This document shows, piece after piece, positions 13,201 to 24,800 of a DNA stretch of 64,000 bases. Position 1 is the first letter of the stretch, and every line of letters starts with the position of its first letter. The notes under the pieces are model-generated. The model was not told the DNA's origin, did not search any database, and was given only the letters and a program-made list of their open reading frames with translations. The stretch comes from Bursaphelenchus xylophilus (Eukaryota; Nematoda; Chromadorea; Rhabditida; Aphelenchoididae), in contig CAJFCV020000004.1 of NCBI GenBank assembly GCA_904066235.2, positions 5,084,001 to 5,148,000 on the forward strand, given 5' to 3'. The position numbers were made by a program, and so were the translations under genes.

Positions 13201-14644
13201 CTGAAACTATTGAGTAATGTTATTTGTGCGACACAAAGAAGACCGCGAGGTGTTTATTTGGGGCCTTATTGAGGGCTTAACGTTTCACTGCACAGGAATT
13301 AATGGCCTCAAGGTCCCTTGAGACCGGAATTCGGCGAAACGATGGTAATCGAGACCAGATAGTATTCAAGGAAACGCGCAATGTTTTTAGCGGTTCTTTT
13401 TGAGACAAAGCTTCCTCTGATGTCATCACAAACTTGCAAGTCAATTATTATACAAAAGTGGACACAACAATGTATAATATAAAAACAAAGCAAGACTTCC
13501 GCGTAATAAACGCAGGAGACAGTGTCAGCCAGCTCTTGGCCCTCTGGCCATCTCTCTACGTAAAATCCGAAATCATTCAGACCTGATTAGCGACGACATC
13601 TCAGCGTCATAATGCGGCGCCTTTACCAGTAATTGACATGTTTTCATTTGGATTCAATAAGATCGTACACTTCCTTGAACCGAGGAAGAATTAACTTCCC
13701 AGTCGATAAACAAAGGAAGAGAGAAAAGGAATGAAGTTTGATACAAACTTGAGAGGTTTGCATTCGAAGTATTTAAAGGTTCAATAAGAATAAAATAATA
13801 CCCAGAACTCCCATTAAATGATAAGAACCAAAGCTTAGACAGAGCGAAGGATACTACTATAATGCGGATGCTCATTTCCAGGAACATTTCAAACCCCATA
13901 GGAGTTTTTCTGACGCAATGCAAAGCACCTTATTGAGTAATGACTATACGAGACCAAACTATTTTTTATAAGATAATTATAAAACATCACGCAGTTCTGC
14001 AGCCGATTGTGCCCTGAGGTCAGAAAGCACATTCCTCCCTCTACGGATGTCATATCACGGAATTATGACGTCATTACTGTGGAAATAAACTCGGTGGGAA
14101 ACACTTCTCATCACATATTAGAGTAGACGGACCGAAGGGAACGGCCCAAAGAACGGCCGGTGCGGGTGGGCCGATGAAACTTTGGATAAAGAACAGGTGG
14201 CTAAACAGTTGAAACCCTAGGGGCATATTCAATTCAAATCTATTCGATATAAAATATCAAAAACAATTAGAAATCCTGGTCAACTTGCAAAAATTTTTTA
14301 AGTATTAGGCACCTTGGATGACTTGAATGTTAACGTCCCTTCATTTTCCACGTTCCTTTTCGAACACTAACCCTTATGAAAACATTATTCAAATGAGCTC
14401 AATCAGGACTTTGCAAGTTCCCGATTTCCTCACCCTGACCTCATCCATTTCCCCAACCTCCAACGTTTCCGTGGACATTCTTTTGATCAAATTTCCGCCA
14501 TAACGCCTTGAACCATTTGACCGGCCCTGAGGGCACAAAAGAATTGGGAATTTCTAGACAAACCCCCAGGCTTCTTTCGCCATTTAGAATGAGATAACCA
14601 AAAATATTTTCCGGAAAACCTATTCTTGATACACATCGACGGAC
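13201..14644. other. Non-coding region with AP-2-like palindromes
   Basis: No supported gene. Contains GCCCTGAGG at 14011 and the full palindrome GCCCTGAGGGC at 14524-14534, matching the AP-2 (TFAP2) binding consensus. Confidence 0.4.
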
Positions 14645-14790
14645 TCAACGTGCCGAAACGTCCCCCTTGCCCTCAGGGGACAATGACTTTGGCCATGACT
14701 CTGACTCTTTGACCCGAACTTTTGCATGATTTGAGATGAGAAGAGAAACAAGGAAGCAGACGGAGATGGCAATGACAAGCATGTTGAGGA
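14645..14790 (-). other. Candidate terminal exon encoding a transmembrane segment
   Basis: After the acceptor GTCATCACAG the minus strand reads (x)TC CTC AAC ATG and encodes LNMLVIAISVCFLVSLLIS, a good single transmembrane helix. A polar tail follows (NHAKVRVKESESWPKSL...) to a TGA at 14647-14645. Codon use is coding-like. It enters in the same phase (one base carried over) as the other TM-encoding island at 16152-16016. The parent gene was not found. Confidence 0.33.
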
Positions 14791-16015
14791 CTGTGATGAC
14801 AAGTGTGAAAAAATAAGAACCCCATGTTCAACTAGATGTTTAGAGTGGTCATATGGACAAACGGAGATACAACAGGACCTATGAAAAAATAATTTTTGCA
14901 TAATAAAAAATAAACAGACGCCACTTCGAGAGTTATGTAATCTTTCCCATCCTGGAAATTGGAAACGGTCAGATTTCAGGCAACTTTTGGCCTTACAATG
15001 CCAAAGTTTCCTAAGGGGTCAAAAAACGTTCAACCCAAGCTTGATTCTAATAGCCAAGGGAACATTTCCTCAGCCCCATGTTTTTTGTTATTCCATAAAT
15101 GTTATTACAACTCCAAATAAGTTTAGCCTGTCCCTCCCTCTCCCGCTCCCCTCTCCCTCTACCTATCCTTTTCTTTAGGCTACGCAATGAACACCAAATA
15201 ACGCGTTTTTCGGAAATTCCGTAAGAGGAATCAACAAGTTTTGTCTCCCGATTTCTACATTCGAACTGTTTATTTCTCCCTGGGCAACGTTTTCGTCATG
15301 CTCTCGACCATGGAAAGAGATATTGTACAATTTATACGAACTGCAGGGAATCTAAATTATGCAGATTTATGAATAATATGAATTTTAGCAGAGCTACGTA
15401 ACAAAAGAGCGTCAGAAAAATGAAATCAACGAAGATGACATAGATCATACGAAAGCTTAAGCAAATAAAACTACAACTTCCCAACCACGACGTCTTTGGC
15501 CGGTTAAAGAGTAGCTGAAAGCTAATGTCTGCCAGTAATAAAAGCCGCCTTCTGGCCCTGTGTCCATCCTTATTTTTTGTGGCCACCCACCGTTATAAAA
15601 TCACTTGAAAAGACGCGTGTTTTACTTGACATTCAATCCTTAATTAGCATAATTTATGTCACTGAATTTCCTTAATTACACGCAATGATACACCCTTTTT
15701 CTACAAGTGCATCTAGCCACCCACATACAAGATCCATTATGTTCATCTCCAACAAGAAAAAATTTTTTTTCTCAAAAAAGAATCATAATTTAGTCATAAC
15801 ATCACAAGTTGTCAGTTTTTCCCGGACTTGAAGAAAACTTTTGGGTACTCGAATAAAAAGTCTTAAGCACGGCCGGGCCATTCACATTATATGATACATG
15901 CGCTAAGGGTGGAAAAAATAAATTAAATTTCCGTTAAATTTATTGTTTTCCGAGATACATGTCACTCAAGACATCAGGAGTTGGGAGAACTTTTGAAATA
16001 ATTTTAGAATGAAAC
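14791..16015. other. Non-coding region
   Basis: AT-rich DNA with T-runs and a CT-rich tract near 15130-15170. Another hydrophobic minus-strand frame at 15332-15460 lacks a clear acceptor. No supported gene. Confidence 0.4.
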
Positions 16016-16152
16016 CTAGACCTTAAGGATGAGGAACAAATTACGGACAAAGGCAAGTAAAAGACAATAGATGAGAAAAACAACGAGCAGTACGAAAACA
16101 TTGAAATACAAAATATTTGTAGTTGGATTGACCTCATCGGCCACAAAACACA
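16016..16152 (-). other. Candidate terminal exon encoding a transmembrane segment
   Basis: Following ATGTAG the minus strand encodes CFVADEVNPTTNILYFNVF and then a strongly hydrophobic stretch (VLLVVFLIYCLLLAFV), ending LILKV and a TAG at 16018-16016. The acceptor is weak. It may be one of two alternative 3' exons, with 14790-14645, but AT-rich DNA can give hydrophobic frames by chance. Confidence 0.3.
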
Positions 16153-17150
16153 CTACATCCCTTGGTTTCATCGCAATTCTTTGCAAACCCCAAAGGACAT
16201 ATTATATGTATAATGCATGAAATTGCAGAAAAATCTTTGATCAACCGGCAAAATCTTCTTTAAATGTCATGTTCGTATCTTAAGTGTATTGGTTTTAATA
16301 TCTTCGGAGTACGTGACATCTCCAGCGACATGTTTAGAATAAACGCAAATCCGCTTTTCTTTATACGGAAAGTGAGAATTGTAGGGTAAGAGAACATCCA
16401 AAACAATATTTTTGGAGTGTCCAATCCCAATACAAGCAAAACAAAAAAAAAACAGTGGATTTGTCTAAATTGGGCTGGGGGAAATTGGGCTTACAAAGAA
16501 AGTATCCCAAGTCAGACATACAGACATTCGGAAAATTTTTCACGCCCTTTGGCCACAAGCCGCATATCACTCTCTAAAAGTTTTAGCTTGCTCTTTCCAT
16601 GCGTAGCCAATATATTCCAATCTTTGCGGCCGAGGGAGTACGCGAAAGGTGGAGTGCGGTCAGAGATAAAAACACTTGTAGTCTTTGCCAGCGTTGAGAG
16701 AAAAATTGATTTTTTGTCGAAATGTTGCGACATAAATGGGCATAAAACTTTCCATGCCAAAATTGCTTACTTCTTGTCTGGCCTTGGAAAAGATTCGCCG
16801 ATTCTTGTCTGAACTCAACGAAGTCTGATTTGAAACCACGCAGACCTTGTCTGGGAAATCTGCGACCGAAAAAGTAGAGCACACGCGCCTTACAAAAATA
16901 GCTTTTATAATAGCCACCTATGGCATCCCACCTTCAACCTAGGTCAAAAAATTGAAACTTTTTTGGTTTTCAGACATTCAGATTGATGCGTTCAATGAGT
17001 GATTCCGTGCTAGAGCAAAATAAACATTGCTTCATGACCAGTCTCTCACGCTCTTTCAAACGGCGTAGGCCTCCAGAAGAAAGGAGAGTGCCGGGTTCAG
17101 CCCAACTTCCATAACTATCGAAGAGTATCGTATCGTCATCGAGCCGTGAT
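16153..17150. other. Non-coding region
   Basis: Several overlapping open frames occur on both strands around 16360-16920. None has coding character, splice structure or a recognisable product. Confidence 0.4.
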
Positions 17151-17697
17151 CAGGGGTGGTCAGCAGACCCTATTTTTCCGATTTTCGGCCCGCGGCCCGG
17201 CCCGTCTAATCACCGGCCCGGCCCGGCCCGTCTAGTCTTTTTCCAGGCCCGGCCCGGCCCGGCCCGTGACGGGCCTGGCCCGGCCCGGCCCGGCCCGTGC
17301 AGGCCCGTCTATAGAGGGTTCTGCGAACTGCGCCCAGGCTCGGGATCTAAACCGAGGCAAAAAAGGCGTTGATCTAGCTAGTAAAGGATCAATGTGATAG
17401 TTTTGTGGTTCTATAATGGAACTATAGACTTGTAAACGTGTTAGAACTTCAGAAACAGCAACTATAACAACATCAATTAATTTTCCCGGCGCGAAAACAA
17501 TGAATGCCAACGGTTTGGCATTGTATTTTAGACGGGCCGGGCCGGGCCGGAAAAAACCCCAGGCCCGCGGCCCGGCCCGGCCCGGCCCGTGACGGGCCCG
17601 GCCCGTTTGTCAATTTCCATTTTTGAGGCCGGCCGGCCCGTTTGGGCCGGGCCGGGCCGGCCCGGGCCGGGCCGGCCCGGCCCGCCGACCACCCCTG
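17151..17697. mobile_element. GC-rich hAT-type MITE with perfect 8-bp target duplication
   Basis: Termini are CAGGGGTGGTC at 17151 and GACCACCCCTG ending at 17697, the CAGGGGTG type of hAT ends. The element is flanked on both sides by GCCGTGAT (17143-17150 and 17698-17705), a perfect 8-bp target-site duplication. Both subterminal arms are long arrays of GGCCCGGCCC units facing each other, so the 547-bp element can fold back on itself. The centre (about 17310-17520) is unique AT-richer DNA without a transposase. It inserted 142 bp upstream of the TANGO2 start codon. Its composition differs strongly from the surrounding AT-rich DNA. Confidence 0.93.
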
Positions 17698-17838
17698 GCC
17701 GTGATAGAGAATCGATTTTGGCATTTTGTCATAAACTAAAAAAACAAAAATATTTTATCTAATTTATGGAAATACTGCTTCGACCTTTGCTTGCAATGCT
17801 CTCGAACGGGTTTCATTCTATTCTGCGTTTTTGTGGAG

Positions 17839-19718
17839 ATGTGCGTCACCTTTTTGTGCACTGATGGAATAGAAAGAGGACTCCCCTTCAAGCTAATTTT
17901 GATCAACAACAGGGATGAAATGCTCGAGAGACCCACTTCGGAAAGCCGATGGGAAGACGGATATCTGGCGGGTAAGGGCTGGCCTTGATTTTTAAAAAGT
18001 CTTATCAATTTTTATACTAGACACATTGCTTTTGTTTGATAACACGCGTAGAGAATTATAAAACGTTACAGGAAGGGATGAATTTGCTGCGGAGCGCGGT
18101 ACCTGGCTAGGGATTACCAAAGATGGAAGGATTGGGAATATACTGTCGATCACCGAGCCTCTAAACAAAGCAAAGAAGCCTGATGCTCCGAGCCGAGGTA
18201 TGTCTGCAATAATCTCTGTAGATTATATAATTTAGGTGCAATTGCGAAGAATTTCCTGACGGGAAATAAAGGTGTTGAAGAATTCGGGGAAGAATTGGTG
18301 AGAAATGCGGAGAAGTACCATGGGTTTCACTTCGTGGGGTTGCAATTGTGGGTTTTCTGGTGAAGTTTATCTTGTATTTGTCGTTTTCGGTACTCGTGAG
18401 GATGGTATTGGTAACTAAGGCAATATTATCGATTTTTTAGGAATGCCGCGCGCTTCTTTGATGTATACTGTCTGACCAATCGTCTGGTTCCCGAGATTAA
18501 ACTTCACAAATGGCCCAAGGGTAATAGCTCTGGGTTCTTGTGTATTTGTTTTTTGTAGGACTTTACGGCTTCGGCAACAGTCCCAGATCCTCTCAGATGC
18601 AGAAAGTTGTGAGGGGAGAGAAACTTTTTGAGGAAATCGTCGGGAATCTGCACGGAAAGAACGAAGATGAAGTGATGGAATCATTGATGACAGTTCTCAA
18701 GGATACCAAAAAGTGAGCTCTTCATCGGCCGTTGAGGATAACAGAGAGTGTATTTCTTTCGATTATTTACTGTTATTTTTTATAATTTTCTTGGTATTGT
18801 TTTATTTTTTTTTTGCTTAATTTTATCGGTTTTCCAGAGTTTATCCCTGCAAACAGTATGAGATTCAAACCGAGACTCCCTTTGATTTCTACCAGCATCT
18901 AACCTCGCTTTTTGTTAGATTTCCTCCCAATGTCATCAAGTATGGAACCAGGTATGTGTTTTTTCTAACAAGAAAAGTATTTTTATGGGGGTTCCTATTA
19001 GACGGGACATATCTCAAAAAATACATAAAATCATGCTGATTAAGAATATGTAAAAATTAGCTGCCCAATTTCGGCGTTTAGAGGTGGAAAATCAATCGCA
19101 AGTTGACTTACTCCTAAATAACCCCTTTTCGCCAACTTTTTCACAGGTTTACAAATTTTAGTTTAGCTACTAATGATATTTCTTGAGTGTCTAAAACGTA
19201 ATAGATAGGTCTTGGCACAAATATTTATTTTTGATGCCTGCAACTTCAAAAAAAGTTGGTTCCGGACAAAAGAGAAATCGAACTCGTGCGGCGTCCACCC
19301 CCCTGACTGCAGACTTCTGCACTAGTCACTCGGCCACATCGCTCTCTTCCGAAGAGACCGACCGCTCTTTTTATCGTTTTGAATGCCTGCCTCTTTTGTA
19401 GGGAAATTTTGCCAGTTTTTGGGCCTTTTAATACCTGAAACCCAAAATTGGGCAGTTTTAAGTCTTACATATTCTTGATCAGCACAATTTTTCGGATTTT
19501 TCGAGATATGTCCCGTCGAAAAGTAGGAGTCTCCATAAAAGTACTTTCCTTGCGATTAATACTTTGGTTTCTCCGCCATTTTTAACTCTGAGCACTTCAG
19601 ATGTCACACGATTATATTGATAGACAAGGACGACAGGGTTACGTTCAAGGAAACTAGACTGGTTGACGTTGTTAATGAGAAGTGGCAAACCAATATACAT
19701 ACTTTTACGTTACAGTAG
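17839..19718 (+). CDS. TANGO2 (NRDE domain) homologue
   Basis: TANGO2 family protein, implicated in Golgi/ER organisation, haem handling and mitochondrial metabolism; biochemical activity unsettled. Exons: 17839-17971, 18072-18197, 18236-18347, 18441-18520, 18559-18712, 18838-18951, 19601-19718; 278 codons plus stop. It begins MC (MCVTFLCTDG), keeping the Cys2 typical of this Ntn-hydrolase-like fold. The NRDE motif is LILINNRDEMLERP (about residues 18-31). GTWLGI, YHGFHFVG and the C-terminal KYGTRCHTIILIDKDDRVTF match TANGO2 throughout. The last intron is 649 bp because a TIR element (about 18970-19554) sits in it; the flanking exons still join in phase. The first intron is also slightly longer than most here. 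Confidence 0.93.
18970..19554. mobile_element. TIR element inside the last TANGO2 intron
   Basis: Left and right ends are imperfect inverted repeats of roughly 100 bp. Both read AAG(A/G)AAAGTA(C/T)TTTTATGG, then GACGGGACATATCTC, and then TGCTGAT(T/C)AAGAATATGTAA towards GCCCAATTT. The middle contains a tRNA-like segment on the minus strand (19274-19336). No protein is encoded. Exact ends and target duplication are uncertain. Confidence 0.7.
19270..19365 (-). repeat. tRNA-like (pol III A/B box) segment within TIR element
   Basis: Read on the minus strand, TGGCCGAGTGA (19336-19326) matches the pol III A box. AGTTCGATTTC (19284-19274) is one or two bases from the B-box consensus GGTTCGANTCC. 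The spacing suits a Ser/Leu-type tRNA with a long variable arm. Arms pair poorly, so this is a tRNA-derived relic or SINE-like promoter rather than a functional tRNA gene. Confidence 0.55.
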
Positions 19719-19944
19719 CTGTTACAACTTTGTGATATAAATAGAGTCGATCAAGAACTGGTTTGGTTTCTGACGTGTTGAAGGAAGTGGGAGATGTCAT
19801 CTCCTCCATTTGTTGCCCATTCTTGGAGGAAATGAACTGGTCCAACTGCACATCCCGATGTGGAATTACACATGACGACATCTTCTTTCCGTCCTCATTT
19901 AATCGACTATGGAGATTGTCGGGATTATCTCCACCCTCACCCAT
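19705..19944 (-). CDS. Hypothetical 79-aa protein antisense to the TANGO2 3' end
   Basis: ATG-initiated open frame beginning MGEGGDNPDNLHSRLNEDGKK, without membrane segments or motifs. It is hydrophilic, with codon use similar to real genes, and overlaps the TANGO2 stop codon by about 14 bp in the opposite orientation. It could be a small gene, the 5' exon of one, or chance. A plus-strand frame over the same DNA is also open. Not recognised. Confidence 0.3.
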   Translation of the reverse strand: MGEGGDNPDNLHSRLNEDGKKMSSCVIPHRDVQLDQFISSKNGQQMEEMTSPTSFNTSETKPVLDRLYLYHKVVTATVT

Positions 19945-20227
19945 CGCTGACGCACTTTAAATGTCGTTGACATTTACTCCAATTAGAGTATAAGTTTTTA
20001 CTGTGACCTTAGGCAGTAATATCCTCGGTATTTTGAGGATCAGAGAGGGAGACTAGGATTACTGGAAAATGTTTATATGTAATAAAAACAGGCTACGTAA
20101 ACTTATAATGCCATATTTGTCAGGGAAAACTGTTGGAAATTTACCACCGAATCTTATCGTAAAGTAAAGAATTTCTGGTAGAGTAGCCATTGGAAACACT
20201 TTTTTTGCTATGAAAATATATTTATTA
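19945..20227. other. Intergenic stretch
   Basis: Short AT-rich spacer before the palindromic element. No feature is visible. Confidence 0.4.
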
Positions 20228-20862
20228 TACAGGGTCTTACAAAAAACGTGAAGGAAAGTAGAAGGCCATAACTTCCGGCGGAGGCGGCGCAGAGACTTCG
20301 TATTTAAAATATGTATTTTTAAAAGACATAAGTTTTTGTCTACGAAATAACACGCTTTTATAGTGCAAACTGAGGTCGCTACGACCTTCTGAAGTAGAGG
20401 CATCTCTACCCCGAAAACCAGGTTTTTCGGTTGAAAATGATCGAGAAATTTCGGACTTTGTCGGTTGAAAATCACCAGGAAATATCGGATTTTTTGGGGG
20501 TTTCTTGATATAGTCTTTAAGAAAACGTCGAAAAAAATTGCACGTGTTGGCACTTTCCTCCTCTTTTTCAACATCACCCGTATCAAAACCCCCCAAAAAA
20601 TCCGACATTTCCTGGTGATTTTCAACCGAAAAAGTCCGAAATTTCACGATCATTTTCAACCGGAAAACCTGGTTTTCGGGGTAGAGATGCTTTTACTTCA
20701 GAAGGTCGTAGCGACCTCAGTTTGCACTTTAAAAGCGTGTTATTTCGTAGACAAAAACTTATGTCTTTTAAAAATACATATTTCAAATACGAAGTCTCTG
20801 CGCCGCCTCCGCCGGAAGTTATAGCCTTCCACTTTCCTTCACGTTTTTTGTAAGACCCTGTA
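20228..20862. mobile_element. Palindromic TA-flanked MITE (long-TIR, Tc1/mariner-like)
   Basis: The element starts CAGGGTCTTACAAAAAACGT at 20230 and ends with the reverse complement at 20860. TA lies on both sides, the usual Tc1/mariner target. The inverted repeats run almost the whole length (about 280 bp each arm) around a small centre near 20510-20560, so the DNA is a near-perfect hairpin. Open frames on both strands inside it merely mirror each other and are not genes. Confidence 0.88.
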
Positions 20863-21520
20863 GATTGCTGAAGGTGAAGTTACTCTTCGATTGTCAAGTA
20901 ACTCGTCCAGAAGCATCGAGAATTTTCTGACAATGTGTGTAACGTAACCTCACTTTAACTTTTTTTTCTGCCCTGAGGGGTTTGCAATGGAACTCGGACC
21001 ATTCTTTGACCTTTTTAAGTGATTCCCGAGGAAATGCCTCGAATTTATTTATGAAATCAAAGGTTTTTTGGAAAAAATCGAGGAATTTTGAAGGAAATTA
21101 ATTTGGGGAGGCTCCATTTTCATATGCAAGAAGATCAGTGGAATTTGGGACAAAAACAACAGGATTTAAGCGGCGGCTTTTGCAGAGAAAGCTATTTTTG
21201 TTGCAGAAAGTATTGTTATGAAACTAAATCTCGGATGTGATTACTAATAATTGTCAACGTTTGTAATCGTTTATCGATGGACTCTGATCTGTGTGATGAG
21301 AAAAAGAGCGAAAAGTCACCAGAAAAACATAATTCAATTTCTTAGATCTTAAGTGAATTGTTACCGTATTTTGGCAGTAAAAGGAAGGGTTTATCGCGTG
21401 ATAATAACAAACAAAATAATATAAATGAGTGGAGATTGTACTTTTAATGCTATTTTTATTATACGATGACTGTTCCCAAGGCGATACCATTACTTTTCAG
21501 AGAGATGTCGTCCTTTTGCA
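20863..21520. other. Intergenic region
   Basis: No gene. GCCCTGAGGGG at 20970 is an AP-2-like site. A good acceptor (TTACTTTTCAG) lies about 22 bp before the ATG at 21521. Confidence 0.4.
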
Positions 21521-21802
21521 ATGATTGAAATCAAGTCGCTGTCATATGATCTCGAAGCGGAGGTTGTCGCTTTCGTAATACTTTTTTGCATCATAGATCT
21601 GTTGATTACATTGTGTTTTATCTTCAAAGTTAAAAACATTCCTTTGAGTTCGTGCCAACGCCAGCTGTATCGAGTTTGGTTTGTTGGGTGTGTTTTGAAA
21701 TTTGAAGAGCAACCCTTCTGTATTTGGAGATTGTTATTTGAACGGGACGGGGTTTACAATCAGTTCTTGGCGGGGATTGGAGGATTGGATTGGCCCAGAT
21801 AA
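21521..21802 (+). CDS. Hypothetical small membrane protein (93 aa)
   Basis: ATG-initiated single-exon frame preceded by a strong acceptor, as for a trans-spliced mRNA. One transmembrane helix is predicted by eye (VVAFVILFCIIDLLITLCFI, about residues 15-34), followed by a basic, Cys-containing tail ending GGLDWPR. No family recognised. It may be an open frame by chance in AT-rich DNA. Confidence 0.3.
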   Translation: MIEIKSLSYDLEAEVVAFVILFCIIDLLITLCFIFKVKNIPLSSCQRQLYRVWFVGCVLKFEEQPFCIWRLLFERDGVYNQFLAGIGGLDWPR

Positions 21803-24800
21803 CAGCGAAGAACAGCGAATGCTTTCCTTTTTATTTATAAAAATTTCAAAAAAATTTTTAATTTTTGCCAACTCCTTGCTAAAGTGCAAAGATTCAATTT
21901 TGCTTGGAAATTTTTAGTCTTAAATTCTTCCAATTGTCACCAAAACGTAATCTTTCCCTTTCAGAAGTTCCCTTTTCGTCCCGTTCCCGTTTTTACGTCG
22001 CCCAAACTTCTGATATCAGCCCTGTTGAGCACAAATCTGATCACAAACTAAATTACAACTTGTTTTCCCTTTCTTTACAAACCCCAGTCCAGTCGATCGA
22101 TCAATTAGTCCAGCTAATGCGGGGCTCAACCTTTCAAGAATCGCTGAACAGGTACTTTGCAGTCATCGTATCTTCATGGAGATTTTGTTTTCTCCAATTG
22201 GAGCGATGGTTGATGACGTCCCCAAACCCACAAACAAGCTCCCGACTTCCGTTCTTGTGATCTTACAACCAGTATTTAATCCGTCTCTCTTTTCATTTAA
22301 CAAATTTGCAAAGGGCCCGTAAACTTATGAAATCTTGATGTATATTTAACATTTGAGCCGAGTGCCATGTCCACTTTCGACTTTAAAATGTACATTTGGC
22401 AGAGATCCGGTGCCCTCAGTAATCCATGCTTTATAAATGTGGCATTCGTAATGTTTTAAAGGTGAAATGACGTGTAGAAACTTATCCTAGACCAAAAACT
22501 TGTACTTTATACACTTTTTTGGTTAAATTTCAAGGCTAAAATTGATTCCGACTCTCGGACGCAACTTAGAATCCCTAAATTTATATCTATTTTTATTAAC
22601 CATGCCCCAATTATCTAGTAATTTCTTCCAATGTAACATTTGGACGTCTTTGGATTACGTGGGCACAGTGATTAGTTGCATAAGGTTCTGATTTTGATTA
22701 GAATCTCCTAATCCGGCGTTGTTTTGCCCGCGGGATTACTAGGCCGGGTTAATCTTACGTTCCGGACCCCTGTAAATACCCGTCTTTCAATGTTATTTTA
22801 ATCCGATGGCCTTTCGCCGATGGTCGCCATGTGGGTGTAGATGTGCATGAATAAGATACATATAGTGGATTTCTTAGATTGTGGCTGACAAAGATGACTG
22901 ATAAGTAGTAGCATTCTGGCAGTTTACAGGCTTCGATGACAATTAAAACCACATTACGGTAGACTGTTAGAGATGTAGGGATAATAAACCTGTGATTTAA
23001 ACATTTTTTTCATCTCTAAATGTCACTGACGTTGAAATGTGGCATAAAAGCTTTCTTCAAAACGTTTTCTTAAAATCAGATATTCCAATAGCTGGCGGGA
23101 AAAGTAAAAATATTATGAGAAAACGCACTTGAACCACCTCCTATCTTACAGTAACCCGTTCCAACAAATATTTCGTATCTGCGATATTTTTTGTATAAAT
23201 TTTGCAGTGCTCTAAATGCCTTGTAAATACCTGAGCGAGAGAGAGGGAATTGTTTTTGTAACAAAACTGTAAATATTTTATTTCAAAAAGATTTTGCATC
23301 CATTTTGTCTGGAAATTAATTACAATTTCACTCAAATCATCATTATTTACATTCTAAATTAAAACTAACGAACTTTTTCTAATGTATTTATAATCTTATT
23401 AATATAAGATTACAAATACAGCATTTAATTCCCTCGGGCGGGTTTCAGCGTTGGTTGTAACACTCAAATCCCTTCGTCCTTTTCAGACACTCAGATTGGA
23501 AAATACTCACAATTGGATGAGCTTTGTTCGGTTATAGTGTAACATAAGATTGCATCGCATCCCTGGCAGTTCTCATCAATTACTCCTAACTAATTGATTA
23601 CTTCAAATCAAGTGTTTTTGTGGCCTTACACTCGATGTAATTCCCCTTTTGTTTTTCCTTTATCTCCCTCATTTCCTTCCGTACCCTCTATCATTCATTT
23701 GATCATTACTTTTGCAGCCTTACTACTGGTCTGATGACCGGAATTCTTAAAATATTCAGCAGCCCTTTGGAATGAGCGCTTTCCACGCATTAAAAATAAA
23801 ACTGAAAATAAATATCGGCAATTAAATTGATTCACAATGACAAATTGCCAGAGGCGTTTAGCACAAATTAGAACGTATTTGGCATTTTGTCCATGTCTCT
23901 GTGACGCTGCAGAGCGCGTAGGAACGGTCATTTAGAGCCCGAATTCACACGTCATTCGAATTTCCCCGGAGGAAGTTTAGCGTTAATTAATGAGGTCGTT
24001 CGAGGACGATCTTTGTCCCGAGATCAGTGGAGTGTATCAAGATTGGTCTGCACTCTTTCCCAAATAGGTATTTTGGAGCTATTAGACGTGATGACATTAA
24101 AAACGTCATGCACTTACCGTACCCCAATGGCCATGGTGAGTGTGGCAAAGGCGAATGGTTGTAGTCGGTTTGCTACAAATGCTGGTGAAAAAATAACAAA
24201 AAAGGAGGTCAAAGTCTCAAATTTGTATTATTGGTCTTACAATTAGCCAAGAATCCCTAAAATAATATAAAAATAAAGATTGGACTGGGAATGCCCAAAG
24301 GCTAGAGCTTCAATAGCGTCACTACTCTTTTGTATCCAAAATATTATCTTTTGGACAGTGAATTCTGAATCAAAATATTCCGCATTGACCTTTTAGGCCC
24401 ACGTTTCATTCCAAATCGGATGTTTTTGGAATAAATATTTTCGTTTTAGCACGCATCCATCGGATATGACGTTTCCCTCTTCCCGCGTCGTGTTTTTTCT
24501 GTAGCCGCCGCTGGAGCGAACCGTTGAGTACAATTCACTCGATTAATAGTCAATGTTACAGTATCCCGGGCATGTCTGAAAATAATTTCATTGTTTGAAA
24601 CCATGGCCACAAAAGAATGCCGCAGGCGTTTTGTTTCCCAAATCTCCTTAATATGTCTTTTTGCCGCGTTTCAGTTTTGGAGATTACAATTACTGTTTAT
24701 TTTATTGCCCCGAGGCCATAAAACCGGATGACTGCGGGGGTGCGTGTTACAATTGATTTGTCATGAGTTCTTCGATGCATGAGTAATGTCAGGGCGACGA

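Noticed and set aside
16417..16917. 131-codon plus-strand frame and three overlapping minus-strand frames
   Set aside because: All frames are open by chance in stop-poor DNA; no splice sites, no recognisable motif.
17160..17695. GGCCC arrays as a CRISPR, telomere or satellite array
   Set aside because: Units are not separated by unique spacers, and the array is bounded by hAT ends with an 8-bp duplication.
17232..17724. GC-rich open frames with Gly/Arg/Pro/Ala repeats
   Set aside because: They are translations of the GGCCC arrays of the hAT MITE.
20059..20824. Long open frames (up to 188 codons) on both strands
   Set aside because: They lie in the palindromic element and are mirror images of each other; no domain, and the palindrome explains them.
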